DNA from: Dipetalonema caudispina
Lineage: Eukaryota > Nematoda > Chromadorea > Rhabditida > Onchocercidae
Assembly: GCA_013365325.1 (NCBI GenBank)
Contig: JABVXV010000081.1
Span: 1 to 64,000 of the forward strand
Direction: 5' to 3'
DNA length: 64,000 nucleotides
Positions 53,336 through 64,000 of the stretch are shown piece by piece. The position numbers were made by a program, and so were the translations under genes. A model generated the notes under the pieces. The model had not been told where the DNA came from. It ran no database searches and saw only the letters and a program-made list of their open reading frames with translations. Within the stretch, counting starts at the first letter, position 1. Every line of letters begins with the position of its first letter.

Positions 53336-53730
53336 ACAAAATGTATCCAAATTCCAGAATACGCAAATCAGTACCTTCAAAATTACCCATCCACAAGCAT
53401 ACTTAATACATACATACACCTACACAATTGCACTGATAAGGAAAAAAAAATGAAAGGACCCCATGGAGTATGTAAAAAATAATTAATAAAATACTTAACA
53501 GAAGAATAATGACGGAAGAAGCTCGCAGTGATTGTCACGAATGCAACATGATGGAAATTTCTAAAGTAACACGTTAACTGAGACTTCCCGGTAATAAATT
53601 AGTGCTGATAATCTTCACTTTCCCTACCCTCAGAAGTTGGGACATATTCGCATGCATACTTTAGTCAAGTTAAATGTTGTTATTGCTACTGTTTGAAGTG
53701 GAGTACTTCCCCAAACTAAGCTTCATATAA

Positions 53731-53812
53731 CGTCAGACTGATATCCTAAACTAATTCTAGTAACCCTCAGCTAACAACCTGGACTGACTTCCGTGACGTT
53801 CAGTTAACATCC
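53731..53812. repeat. Degenerate minisatellite, about 33-bp unit
   Basis: Two full units and a partial third, starting CGTCAGACTGATATCC, CCTCAGCTAACAACC and GTTCAGTTAACATCC, each followed by related ACT(A/G)A...GT(A/G)AC sequence. It lies in the 3' flank of fox-1. Confidence 0.5.
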
Positions 53813-54003
53813 ATCAAATGTCAAGAAAAAAAAGGAAAAAAAAAACACTTCGCAAGAGAATGTTTAAACACCTTCAATCTAAACCTTTAAATTCCTAATT
53901 CAAACATTCAATCTCATCGAAACATTCTAGTTAAATGTCTCACAAAATAGCTTTCTTTTTTTCCCAATCTTATCCAATTCCACAAAAACATCAAGAAAGC
54001 ACG

Positions 54004-54082
<79 letters not shown>
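54004..54082. repeat. Poly-A homopolymer (79 nt)
   Basis: An uninterrupted A run on the plus strand, which is T on the sense strand of the adjacent fox-1 gene. It is the longest homopolymer here; its length is probably polymorphic or assembly-dependent. Confidence 0.9.
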
Positions 54083-54084
<2 letters not shown>

Positions 54085-54362
54085 AAAAAGCTTGAAATAC
54101 GTGCAGTGGGAGATATCCAATAAAACGAAACTTGAAACCTTCGATTCAAACTGACACAAGGAAATGATCTACAGTTGGAACATAAAGGAAGAGCATTGAA
54201 ACAAAAAACCAGTCTTGCTGATTCATTTTGGAAAAAATGATGAAAGCATTCAGGTATCATAACAAAAACATACAACATAAGAACTCATCGGAGCTTCACA
54301 TTGCGAAAATTTCACTTCAGAAATTTTAGAAATTGCGGTAGACTTCAGCTAAGGGTAAAATT

Positions 54363-55138
54363 TTAGTATGGTGCAAAACGATTCAGTGTACGATACGTAG
54401 CTGCTGCCACAGCCGGATAGCCTGGCAATGCTGCTGTTAATGCTTGACCGAGATACTGTTCACCAATAGATGTAGTACCAGCTGTACTTGCCGCAACATT
54501 ACGTGCTGCTGCTGCTGCTGCTGCCGCCATTAAAGCCGGATTTGCCGCTTGAAAAAAACAGGTGAAAATTCATAATAAATTAACATCATTAAATGAATGA
54601 CCAGGAAACTGATGGAGAGGGCCAAGAACAACGAAATTTTGATAAAAATTAATCCACAAAAAAATCAAAATTAATTTAACTCCATCAAAAGGCTGTTTAC
54701 ATAATCTTCTCAGAAGAAATACACCTTAACATACCCTGCGCAGCAACAAGCTGCAAACGTGCTTGCTCAGTTAGCAAGGTCGTTGGATCGTAGGACTGCT
54801 GCAGTGGTTGAGTAGTTGTTTGAGGCAACTGTGCCGCACTCAGTAAGAGACCCTGATTTTGCATCTGAGCTGCGAGAGCTGGTGTAATGAAATTCAACTG
54901 CTGCGGCTGTCCAAGTGCAGCAAGCTGACTTTGCACATTGAGATTTTGCAAATTCCGAACCGCTAACGCCTGTGCCAGCGGATTCCGTAAGTACAATGCA
55001 CGATTTGCTGCGGCTGCTTGTTGAAGTGCAGCACCCTGCAATGCGGCAACCGCCAAACTGGCATCCACCATTCCTGGAAAAAGGCATACAATATGGATTT
55101 ATGCATAAGATCATATTTCCACCTCCGAAAAAAAAAAA

Positions 55139-55190
<52 letters not shown>

Positions 55191-56791
55191 AAACGAGACT
55201 GAAATAGTTTGAAAATCTGTATTATAATAATAATTGATAATAATGATAATAAAATATATTAAAGTTAAGAGCAGCAAACTATAAGCGCTGGAAACTATTT
55301 GCGTAATCCGTTCTGATCCTTTCTCTATTTATCCATCTTACTACTTCTTTTCCTTCGTTCATTCTTCATTCCCCTTCTCTGAAGTCTCTTTTTTCTATAA
55401 GCAATTGTCTTTTTCTTCCCTACCGTATTTTTTTTAAAGAAAAATGTCTGAATTGAAATTCCGCTCAAATTTCATGTATGGAATTTTTTGGATATAAAAG
55501 TGGAAATACGGGAAAAAGGAAAAAACATTTTGCAAACTATTCATGCACAGTAAAATGTGAGAGCATATACCATAAAAACTTTCAGCGTAACTTGACAAAA
55601 CATGCGCAGGCGCCACAAGTGCAGCGCGTGGAAATGAGAACTGTAAACCGACAAAACTGCAAAACATTCAGTACCTTTTTTTATTCTGGATTAATACTTC
55701 GAACTTCTATATCTTACCTCAAAATGCGAGCTGCTCGTGCAGTTTGCTTGCACGTTAAAACGAAGATAGTAGTGGTGGCAGTAACAGGAGTATTAAGAAT
55801 AACATTAATAATAATAGTAATAATAATAATAATAATAATAATGATAAATAATAGTGATAATTATAATAGCAATAGTTATAACAAAAAAACATACCTATCA
55901 GACATAGCTGCTCTTACTTTTTTAGACAAATATACGCAGAATTTCAAAAAGATTATTTGAAGCAACAACGCGTAAAAAGTTCAACTGCATGCAATAAAAA
56001 AAGCACGGAGCCGGATGGCTGTTACAAAATCTGCACCTTTCTTTCATTTCTCAACACTTTTAAAACGTGCAATCGATCGTTTTACATGCAAACCAATTTG
56101 CATAATTAATTTTCACTAAATTTCACCTGCATAACTAACTGGCGAGATTAATTAGCTATGCAAACCAAATTTCTCTTCATGCTATTTTTCCTTTTTAATG
56201 GAAAAATGCAGATTATGCGTGGAATTTTAAAAAACACCGAAAAGAAGAAACAATATAAATTTTTTGAAAAAAATTAAAATTAGGAAATAGGTAACGTCAC
56301 TTTCTCTTTCACTTTCACTCTCTTTTTGTTTTGAAAAATAAGATAAAGATTTCGGCTCACCGGGTGCGACTTTCGGCTTCTTGGTGTGTATACGGGCAGT
56401 GGCGCAATTCACCTCAAAAAAGGCGACTATTAGGCAGTCGTCCGGAATAACTTCCACAGTCTTATTCATTTTTTTTCTTTTTTTTTTTTTGGTTTTGCTT
56501 GTGAGAAACATGCCAGCGAAACGTACAATGAAGAAAAAAGTAAGCACCGCAAAAGAAACATCTGCTAAATATCAACAGATCTAAGGATATGCGTTTATAA
56601 AAAAACAAGAAAAACACATTCTCCCATCGGAAATTTGAGAGATTTCAAAAAATCCAGAGAATCTGTATGTATATATCAGACAAACACGGGAACGTAAAAA
56701 TCGCCCAATGGTGGGAAAAAAAAAGCTTACTGGAATATTTTGATAACGTTAGCAAACCGGGAGAAGTGGATGCAGTGGGCACAGGTCGCTT

Positions 56792-56826
<35 letters not shown>

Positions 56827-59730
56827 AAGCATTGCCCTTCTTATTTTAAGATATAGCATGTAACATATATATTGTTTGATTTTTCCACACTTCAATGGGT
56901 AGCCATGCAAAGGATCAGGAAATTTTAAATATAATCAGAAAAGATCCGAGCGCGCAAGGATTAGTAATAGTCCGTTTAAAAAAATAAATTAAAATACAGA
57001 AATGCAGTAGGATGCAAATTCTCTGTGTAAAGCAAACACAATTAGACGATCCCAAAAACGTATGTGCGCCCCCTACGGTGAATTTTCAATAACAATTATT
57101 AAGCGTCATGCTCAATAGAAAACATTGTTTCGATTCAAAGAATGGAACTAAACAAGTGCATTCACCATTACAGCCGCTCTCTTTTACTAGGTTTCGGGGC
57201 ATCCCAAATTATGAACATCTTGGTTAGCAGCTTTATCGCTGAATTTAGCCACCCCAGATTTTGAATATCTCAAGTTATCCAAATTTTGAATAACTAAGAT
57301 TAAGAGCTCTTTGGAAGAAAAATTCACTGTGCCCTTATTTTTGTTTTCGTCACTCTATTCTAGATACTGTCATTTCCATAAGGCACTTCTAGCGTGACGT
57401 GTAGGTCTCATGGATGAAATTGGGGAACCTAATTAATCTCATGAAAGTCTTTCCTCACACAAAAATTGATTTCAGGAAAGATAAGGTCCACCCAATAATG
57501 AAGAAAAGATGTGGTATCCACTTTCTAAAACCACACTCTAATGTTTATGGAAGATCTCGAGGATCTGGTAATTCTCCGAACTCACGGAGTTTAGAAAAGA
57601 ATACTACTTCTATAAGTTAGTTTTGCAAAATGAGACAGACTAAAGATCTCAAGAAAAAATATTCTGAGACCAAAATATTAAGAAAATGGGTTTTCATAAA
57701 TAAGGGGATTTTATAGCTGTTTGCAGCAATAGCAGGGATCAAAAAAACCGTAAAATATGTAAAATATTTGACCTTGGAGCCAGAGAAAAGGGAAGTTTGT
57801 AGTACAAAAGAGTGCCGGGAAATTCATGCTCAGGTAGAAGATATTCCAGAAGCTTGAACTTTATAACAGGCAAGTGTTGCAGGATACATCAGGGAGATAG
57901 ATAGATTAGCAATAGCATCATACCCGGCAAACTACACGTTCCGTAACAACCAAGACAGAGAGCAACCATAAGCCGATTTTTTAATGGCTTGGTTTGGTGC
58001 ATGACAAACAAGCAAACCTCAATTTTGCGACCCTCAACAGAAGAACCATGCAATTCTTGTCTAGCTTTCTCTGCATCTGCTGATTTCTCCATAGTCACAA
58101 AACCAAATCCCTGGAATAAGCAGAAAAACTGCAAGCAAAACTAACATTTAAAAATTTAGGCAATTGATTAAGATAAAAAAAAAAAAAAAACGCTTGCTTT
58201 GTCCAAAATCTAAGTACATAAAAAAAAGCTTACAATAACTCATCAAACAAACGACATCTATCTTTCTTCGTTAATCACTGGAACTAAAAGCTATTTTTCA
58301 GAAAAAAAAATCCCACAATTACCTTACTACCACGTTCATTAAATATTATTTCGACATCAGTTACAGGCCCATATTTCTCAAACATTGCCCTTAAATCAGG
58401 ATCACGGAATCGGAACGGTATGTTTGATACATGCAATCGTTTGGGTGCGCTATCAACGGAATTTGATGATGTAGATGGATCCGGTGTCGTTAAAGCATTT
58501 GATGCAGCTGGCTGAGACTGGACCTAAAGGAAAATTTGAAATAATACTCAGAAGCGAAAAGCTGTAGTCTATTTTGCAAATGAACAGATTTTGGGATGAA
58601 CTTGTATTTCAACAAAATTCAGAGCCTTGTTTATTTAAAATATCCCGCAGCCTATAAAATTTCAACGAACAGTAGAAGGTGGTGGCATCTGTGGGCCGAT
58701 CCCTGCAACTGCAGCCATTTGCATTTGCACCTGGAGATCATACTGCTCTCGCGCTAATTTCTCATCTTGTTTCTCGCCTTCCGCATTTGAAACAACTGTA
58801 CCAACTACCGGTGCTGCAAGCAAACCACCCGACTGATGCATTGCAGCTGCTGCAAATTCACTGCTTTTGGTATTGGGAAAAGAAACATTAAACGGTGGGT
58901 CATACCAGCAAATGACAATGACTACAACCGTTGTATGAAAATATTTACTGCCATTACTTCATCGCCGTGAACTTTTAAATGGTTTTCTCAGTAGGTGTAA
59001 CATCAAATAGTTGTGGGTATTGACTGAGCAGTATTTACAGATAAAAGATCAATTTGCAGCAACTTGAGTATATATCTGGAAGATACCTTATGAACCCTCA
59101 AGTAATATTTTGATTAAGCATATGCGAAATACGAACGATATTTTCATAACTATAACAACTGCTTCGATACAAAGTCTCTCTCCCCTCTCCAAAAATGTTT
59201 AATTACTGCATAAAAACACTACATATACCGTCCCTCCCTTAAAATTAAACCTGAAAAGTTTTGAACATGTACTCTTAGCAACCCATCATCACGTATAAAT
59301 CACCTTAAAGCATCTTAGGAAGTTCACAGTAATATTTTGTACTACTGCTTGTGAATACAAATGGATGATTTGATATTAGCGATTTTTCCTTTATTTATGC
59401 ACGAAAATCAAATCAAATTAAACACTTCAACTATATCACTTTGCTCAACAGCAAACTGCTTACTTTATATAGCAAATATTTTTATACCCCTACCTATGAA
59501 ACTGGAAACTCATTTTAGCAAAACTTTCAGCACCTTATAAGTATATAAATACCTGCAGAAGCCGCAGCAAATTGTTGCTGTTGAGCGACCTGGATTTGTT
59601 GCAGAAGTACGGGGGAAACACCGGCTTGCATGAATTGCTTCATAGCAGCAAGATTAACAGGTGGTTGTCCAGGACTCTGGAACGCTTGTGGTGCTGCATT
59701 TGCCGATAACTGATACAAGGCTTGCATAAT
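54363..59730 (-). CDS. fox-1: RBFOX/fox-1 family RNA-binding splicing factor
   Basis: Nuclear alternative-splicing regulator that binds UGCAUG. Exons on the minus strand: 59730-59553, 58849-58671, 58523-58323, 58110-58018, 56412-56361, optional 55746-55718, 55640-55571, 55073-54735, 54547-54363 (TAA). From ATG 59727 this gives about 440 aa. The N-terminus is Gln/Ala-rich. A single RRM at about 146-222 is almost identical in style to vertebrate [22 protein letters not shown] (RNP2), [18 protein letters not shown] (RNP1), [15 protein letters not shown]. The C-terminal half is Ala/Gln/Leu-rich and ends [10 protein letters not shown], the conserved RBFOX terminus. The RRM is split by a 1.6 kb intron (56413-58017). 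The symbol follows the nematode orthologue; a second nematode paralogue (asd-1) cannot be excluded. ATG 59727 is the first in the exon, but further 5' exons and alternative starts are likely. Confidence 0.92.
55141..55188. repeat. Poly-A run in fox-1 intron
   Basis: 48 consecutive A on the plus strand, T on the fox-1 sense strand, lying about 68 nt upstream of the acceptor of the exon 55073-54735. It acts as a long polypyrimidine tract in that intron. Confidence 0.85.
55542..55547 (-). promoter_or_regulatory. TGCATG Fox-binding element downstream of a fox-1 exon
   Basis: The sense (minus) strand reads TGCATG about 24 nt after the donor of exon 55640-55571. This is the position from which RBFOX proteins are known to enhance inclusion of the upstream exon, so it suggests self-regulation. 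Confidence 0.5.
55718..55746 (-). CDS. Candidate 29-nt microexon of fox-1
   Basis: The sense strand shows a GTGCAAG acceptor, 29 nt (CAAACTGC...TTTTGAG) and a GTAAGA donor. The length is exactly what is needed to convert phase 1 at the end of the RRM exon (56361) to phase 0 at the start of exon 55640. Without it, or another exon, those two do not join in frame when the RRM exon uses its GTGAGC donor. Translation is [15 protein letters not shown] genes in other animals have small regulated exons in this region. Confidence 0.5.
55988..55993 (-). promoter_or_regulatory. TGCATG Fox-binding element, intronic
   Basis: TGCATGCA lies on the sense strand in the intron upstream of the 29-nt microexon, about 240 nt before its acceptor. 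Upstream Fox sites usually repress the following exon. Confidence 0.4.
56085..56090 (-). promoter_or_regulatory. TGCATG Fox-binding element, intronic
   Basis: The sense strand reads TTTGCATGT in the same intron, about 340 nt before the microexon and 270 nt after the RRM-end exon. Confidence 0.4.
57202..57295. repeat. Three degenerate copies of a CCCAAATTTTGAA-like motif
   Basis: Within the 1.6 kb RRM-splitting intron of fox-1, related segments recur at 57202-57220, 57252-57270 and 57278-57295: TCCCAAATTATGAACATCT, CCCCAGATTTTGAATATCT and TCCAAATTTTGAATAACT. Confidence 0.55.
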
Positions 59731-60588
59731 CTACAATGAAAAAATGCATTTCTTATAGGGAAGAAAAGTGATATTCAACGTAATATAACAATAATTTTGG
59801 AAACTAAAACTTCGAGAGACATCAGAGGAGAACTAATATTAACCTAATCTAATCTAATATTTAAGAATGTGGAATATTGTTTTGACGTTTAAAACCACAG
59901 AGGTTAAACTTGCTTCTACTGCAGGACATATGATTACAACACTGTCACACATACTTGCATGCTGCATTTGTAGTTCATGGTGATATGCTGAACAAAAAGT
60001 ACAGAATGTTCGGCCTTTGACAAGTGCAGGAAAAACTCCGCACCAGCAATGCAATCCCTGGCTCGATTAATTTCACGTTAAGGAATGATGATTCATGAAT
60101 CTGATATTTACCAAGTGTGATGACAAACGACGAAAAAATGAGGATAATCAGAACAAATGAAAGACAAAGACTGACAAACGGAAGATATCGCCATACGGTT
60201 TCTGAAGAATACCGTCAGATCTGAGAAAAGATGTTACATGAACTATCCAAAGTGGTAAACTGTGATGACGCTAACCGGCACAAACTGTATTAATTCACCT
60301 AGTGGTTATCAACAGGATATCAGTTATACAAATTGATTAATCTTACCCATTTAACACTGCGCCTTCCCGGATAATTTAAAGTTTTTGGACGCTATCTATC
60401 TTTATCCCAGTAAAAGATAAAAGCAGGAATTTCAATGAAAATCTAAGTTAAAGAAATCCAAACCGAATTTAAACTGCCACCAAAATTTCAATTCCAAACT
60501 TGGAAAACTAAAATCGGTCTAAATTTCGATAATTCTTGCATATTCCAACGCGCACACCGATCACTTCAATCGCTGGATGCTGGGATAA

Positions 60589-60602
60589 CTATCGATCGAT
60601 AG
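60589..60602. promoter_or_regulatory. 14-bp palindrome CTATCGATCGATAG
   Basis: A perfect palindrome about 0.86 kb upstream of the first fox-1 exon seen. Part of its surrounding sequence (GGGATAACTATCGATCG) is repeated as GGGACAACTATTGATCG at 60644-60660. It is a possible dimeric protein-binding site; the function is inferred only from the symmetry and repetition. Confidence 0.35.
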
Positions 60603-61750
60603 AACTCATCACTACGCGTTCCATTCCAATGGTCGCTTGTTGAGGGACAACTATTGATCGGTGTCGCCCACCTTGACACCGTTCAACTACAATAAACTAT
60701 CTCATATCTGATTATACTAAAGTGGCTATCGGTCATCATTACCTCACTACTGGAAAATTCAGAAAATCACTACTACAACAGTCCAAAATGACCGTCTGCC
60801 AGACTGCCCTTGACTTTGTCAAACGGTGAGACGAAAATATCCCCTAGGACATCCAAAAATCACAGACCCTATGTGAAATTTGAAAATCCTATGCTGATTA
60901 GTAGGGTAAATGTAAAGTGCACACCAATCCCGGCGACACTTTTCAGATGGTTATTTAAATTTAGAAAATTCGAAGACTTCACTTGATTCAAATGAAAAAT
61001 ATGTATCAAAAAAAAAAAAAAAAAAAAAAAAAAAGAAAATGGATTGTTTCAAACGGAATGATCTAAGGATTAAAGAATCGTAATAAACTTATCAAGAAAT
61101 TCATGTAGGAATACGTATTCAACATTGTCAAAATTGATGGAGCAGTTTTTCGTCATGTTACATATATCAGCAATCATTTCAAGAACAATAAACTAAATAT
61201 TCAACTAATATTGTATTGTTGTAATAAAAAATATTGATGATAGATTTAAACTATTGAAAGTTAAAGCAAAAAAAAAAAAAAAAAAAAAAAAAAAGAAAAA
61301 AAGAAAAACAGACAGATGAAGATAAACAGAAATGTTATGAAATCGGAGAAATATGCATAGCATAGCTTATTGGGAAAAAAATAAGATCAATAGATTACAC
61401 TCATAACATGGATCAATAAGCTTATCATTTTATCTTGTTAAAGCTGATCACACCCATCTGTCCTATATATTGGATCATTTAAATATTGATAATTAATCGA
61501 ATAAATATCCTCCACATTTAAACTTTCTTACACTAACTCTTATCATTTAAAGAAAAATATGTCTTATTAAATACATGCAATAATATTATGTTGATAAATG
61601 GAAGAAATAAATAAATAATTTGAAATACAAATCTTATTATTCTAAAAATAAAAAATATAGTACTTAAAAACAAAATTAAAAAGATTACAATAATAAAATG
61701 TGAAAAAATTATTGTTCAGATAATTAAATGAAGGATAGAGCTTAGGAGAA

Positions 61751-61781
<31 letters not shown>

Positions 61782-61896
61782 AAAGGACAGGAAAGATTTT
61801 TTGAAGTTTTTTCTCCCTTTTTTCGGAACAATAATAAATGTTAATAAACATAATTTGTCTAACAATTTTGCAAAACATTACTTTTCTGATTTACTT

Positions 61897-61946
61897 ATAT
61901 ATATATATGTGTGTGTATGTGTGTGTGTATGTGTGTGTATGTGTGT

Positions 61947-61978
<32 letters not shown>

Positions 61979-61980
61979 AT
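61897..61980. repeat. (TA)n(TG)n microsatellite
   Basis: A short TA run is followed by TGTGTGTATG repeats of about 80 bases. Confidence 0.95.
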
Positions 61981-62247
61981 TGAGTAGAATGATTGATAAT
62001 GAAAAAAGGAAAAAAACGTTGGTGGATTTTCAAAGTAGACCAGCATTGATGACAAGATGGGACGGATAGTGATGCAGCATAGGATCGATCCTGAATTGAT
62101 GGAATGTCTTCTTCCTGCCCCCTCTTCCCCCGGTCTCTCTACCCATCTCGGTCAATCGTTATAAATCATTGTGAGAATAGAGGGAGAGCCAAAGAAACCG
62201 AGCTAGGCGGGGATTAGGGTTTATAACAAAGTGATGAAGCAGAATAA

Positions 62248-62249
<2 letters not shown>

Positions 62250-62317
<68 letters not shown>
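62250..62317. repeat. Poly-A homopolymer (68 nt)
   Basis: An uninterrupted A run preceded by AGAATAAAT on the plus strand. This resembles the tail of a retroposed transcript, but nothing recognisable precedes it. Confidence 0.85.
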
Positions 62318-62318
<1 letters not shown>

Positions 62319-64000
62319 AATAGTTTCATTGAAGAGGAAATAGATGAATCAGTAAGTCGAAAGCTTCTTGTTTATCAATACAACTTTTCCTCATTCCCAT
62401 TTGCAAATAGCCAAAAGGGAGGGAGAGAGAGAGAGAGAGAGGGAGAGAGGTAAGGGAAAGAAAGAAAGGAGGGAGAGATGAAGAACATCGTTATAAAATC
62501 CATTTCATGCTATTGGTAAATTTTTTTTTTTTTTTTCGAAAATCTTTCCAAAAGTAGAATTTCCAAATATTAACTATATTTATAGGAAGAAAAAGAAGAA
62601 AGAAAGTGGAGAAAGTATAGTTTTAAATCTCAAAAAAAAAAACACATTTTTTCAAAAGATTTAATTTTTTTTTTTTTTTTTTTTTTTTTGTTGGAGAGAA
62701 AAGAAGGGAAAAACGAATCATCAAAAAGATGAAAAGTAAACGAAGAAGTCGAATAAATATACGTAGATAAAAAAGGAAAGTTTAAATTATGGAGAATTAA
62801 CTGTGCAAAATGAATGATAAGACTAATTATTCATTAAACAAATTATAATAATTAAATGGAAAAATTAAGGTAAATTCTGTAAATGTATCATCTGATTAAC
62901 TTTTAATTCCAAATTTCATAAGCAAATCCAAATGCTATGTTTAGTTTTTTTTCTTTTTTTTTAAAAAAAATTATGAATAAAGAAGTCAAAAAAATGTGTG
63001 AAGTAATTGAAATTAAATTAATTTTATATCAAATAAGAACTGCAGAACATATAATTTGAAACAAGAAATAAATCCTGTACAAGATAATTTATACCATAAT
63101 TATTACTCCAAAAGACTTTTTTATCCATGCTTTCAGATATGTTAATATTCTTGGGCAATTAACTTTTTTTTTTTTTTTGGTTCTTGTTAATTGATTGAAT
63201 TAGATTGTTAAGGATTATTTATCACATAGGTATATTTCGAGGATGGGGAAAAATTATGCTTAAACAAAATATAATTTTATCAAATTATTGAAATTAGCGC
63301 AGTTACGATATAAGTAATAAGCCATATTTTCCTCCTATCTTATCGATAACCTAATCATTTTAATGCTTAATTTTTAAGAATTCCGGATTTGATAATACGA
63401 TGTAAAAACTCATCTAACTTTGACTGAACGGGAACGAAATTTTTACTTCTCACTTAAATACAATTGATATAATAATTTATTTGGATGATAATCCTGTCCT
63501 ATCAAATACTATCAATATGTTACGTAATAATTTCTTTTCTTCATTTAAAAATTATTTTTGATATGTTTTGGTAAATTTAAAATCATATTCGGTAAAATTT
63601 AACAATAAATTTGTATTTGATACAAACATATCAAAAATGGAAATGTAAATATATGAATTTCAAAGGTAATATTTGAAACGAAAGTACAAATTGAAAACCA
63701 TACAACATTCGAATGTCTGGTTACTTCCAGAAGTATTTATATCATTTCGCGTAATGCACGGGGATATCTCGAGTATTGAGGCTTACGAGTTGAAATTAGT
63801 ATCATTTCTCATTTCCGAAATTTCCCAACAATCTCTGATAAAATTTGAAAATTTAAAAAATGCCAAAGATTGGAATTTCCAGAACAATTCCCGCTAAATG
63901 TAATTGTGAAAATTAAATAGCGGGGAATTTCGTTGGGAATGATGGCAGTGATGATTAAATCCTTTTCAGCCTGATTTTTAAAATACTCCGGTAATTTCGA

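Larger units (their letters stand above)
52149..54362. other. Non-coding region downstream of the fox-1 gene
   Basis: It holds the probable 3' UTR of the minus-strand fox-1 gene at its right end. A poly-A run lies at 52782-52806, an impure CA microsatellite at 53250-53335, a degenerate minisatellite at 53731-53812, and a 79-nt poly-A run at 54004-54082. No gene seen. Confidence 0.55.
59731..64000. other. Upstream region of fox-1, non-coding as far as seen
   Basis: The part at 59740-60960 is of higher complexity and includes a palindrome and imperfect direct repeat at 60582-60662. It could hold 5' exons or the promoter of fox-1. Beyond this are poly-A runs (61010-61034, 61269-61294, 62250-62317), a GT microsatellite (61897-61980), GA-rich patches (61740-61780, 62415-62480), a poly-T run (62667-62689) and AT-rich sequence. 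No coding block was recognised, including in the 74-codon frame at 63673-63897. Confidence 0.5.

Noticed and set aside
54972..55212. Plus-strand frames ending in poly-Lys opposite the fox-1 exon
   Set aside because: They are the antisense shadow of the fox-1 exon 54735-55073 running into a poly-A tract.

Overview
The window looks like nuclear DNA of an animal, most probably a nematode. Coding blocks are short exons split by AT-rich introns with GT...TTTCAG-type borders. Everything between them is saturated with homopolymer A/T runs and di-/tri-nucleotide microsatellites. There are no operon-like bacterial ORFs, no rRNA, and no tRNA or CRISPR array that I can see. The intron sizes (0.1-6 kb), the extreme AT content and the gene types would suit a filarial/spirurid worm, but that placement is inference. 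The ORF-sized reading frames in the repeats (poly-Ile, poly-Val, poly-Phe, poly-Lys) are not genes.

Layout. (1) 1-2936: microsatellites and a purine/pyrimidine-rich upstream region. (2) 2937-12255, plus strand: a six-exon gene for a two-finger C2H2 zinc-finger protein of about 548 aa, with a 5.9 kb intron full of ATT arrays. (3) 12256-19500: repeat-rich intergenic DNA. (4) 20112-21616, plus strand: the 3' part of a four-pass membrane protein gene (first exon not found), with two competing last exons that would give different cytoplasmic tails. (5) 21617-25746: intergenic, with a probable decayed reverse-transcriptase fragment on the minus strand. (6) 25747-30848, minus strand: twelve exons of an immunoglobulin-superfamily single-pass receptor, 5' end not resolved. 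(7) 30849-47700: a long gene-poor stretch. (8) 48879-50927, plus strand: a complete six-exon RMND5/Rmd5 homologue (RING-like subunit of the CTLH/GID ubiquitin ligase), with a possible extra 5' exon at 47747-47930. (9) 51031-52148, plus strand: coding-like pieces that I cannot assign. (10) 54363-59730, minus strand: an RBFOX/fox-1 splicing-factor gene, ending in the family's NRFAPY terminus. (11) 59731-64000: upstream of fox-1, non-coding as far as I can see.

The genes are functionally unrelated: a transcription factor, a membrane tetraspan, an adhesion receptor, a ubiquitin-ligase subunit and a splicing factor. This is ordinary for metazoan DNA. The strongest second-look items are the cluster of Fox-binding hexamers (TGCATG) around a 29-nt microexon inside the fox-1 gene itself, the tail-swapping terminal exons of the tetraspan gene, the enlarged RING loop of RMND5, and the orphan coding segments at 51-52 kb. 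I found no sign of an entirely new type of system. All exon joins were made by hand from splice consensus and reading phase, and should be checked against RNA-seq.
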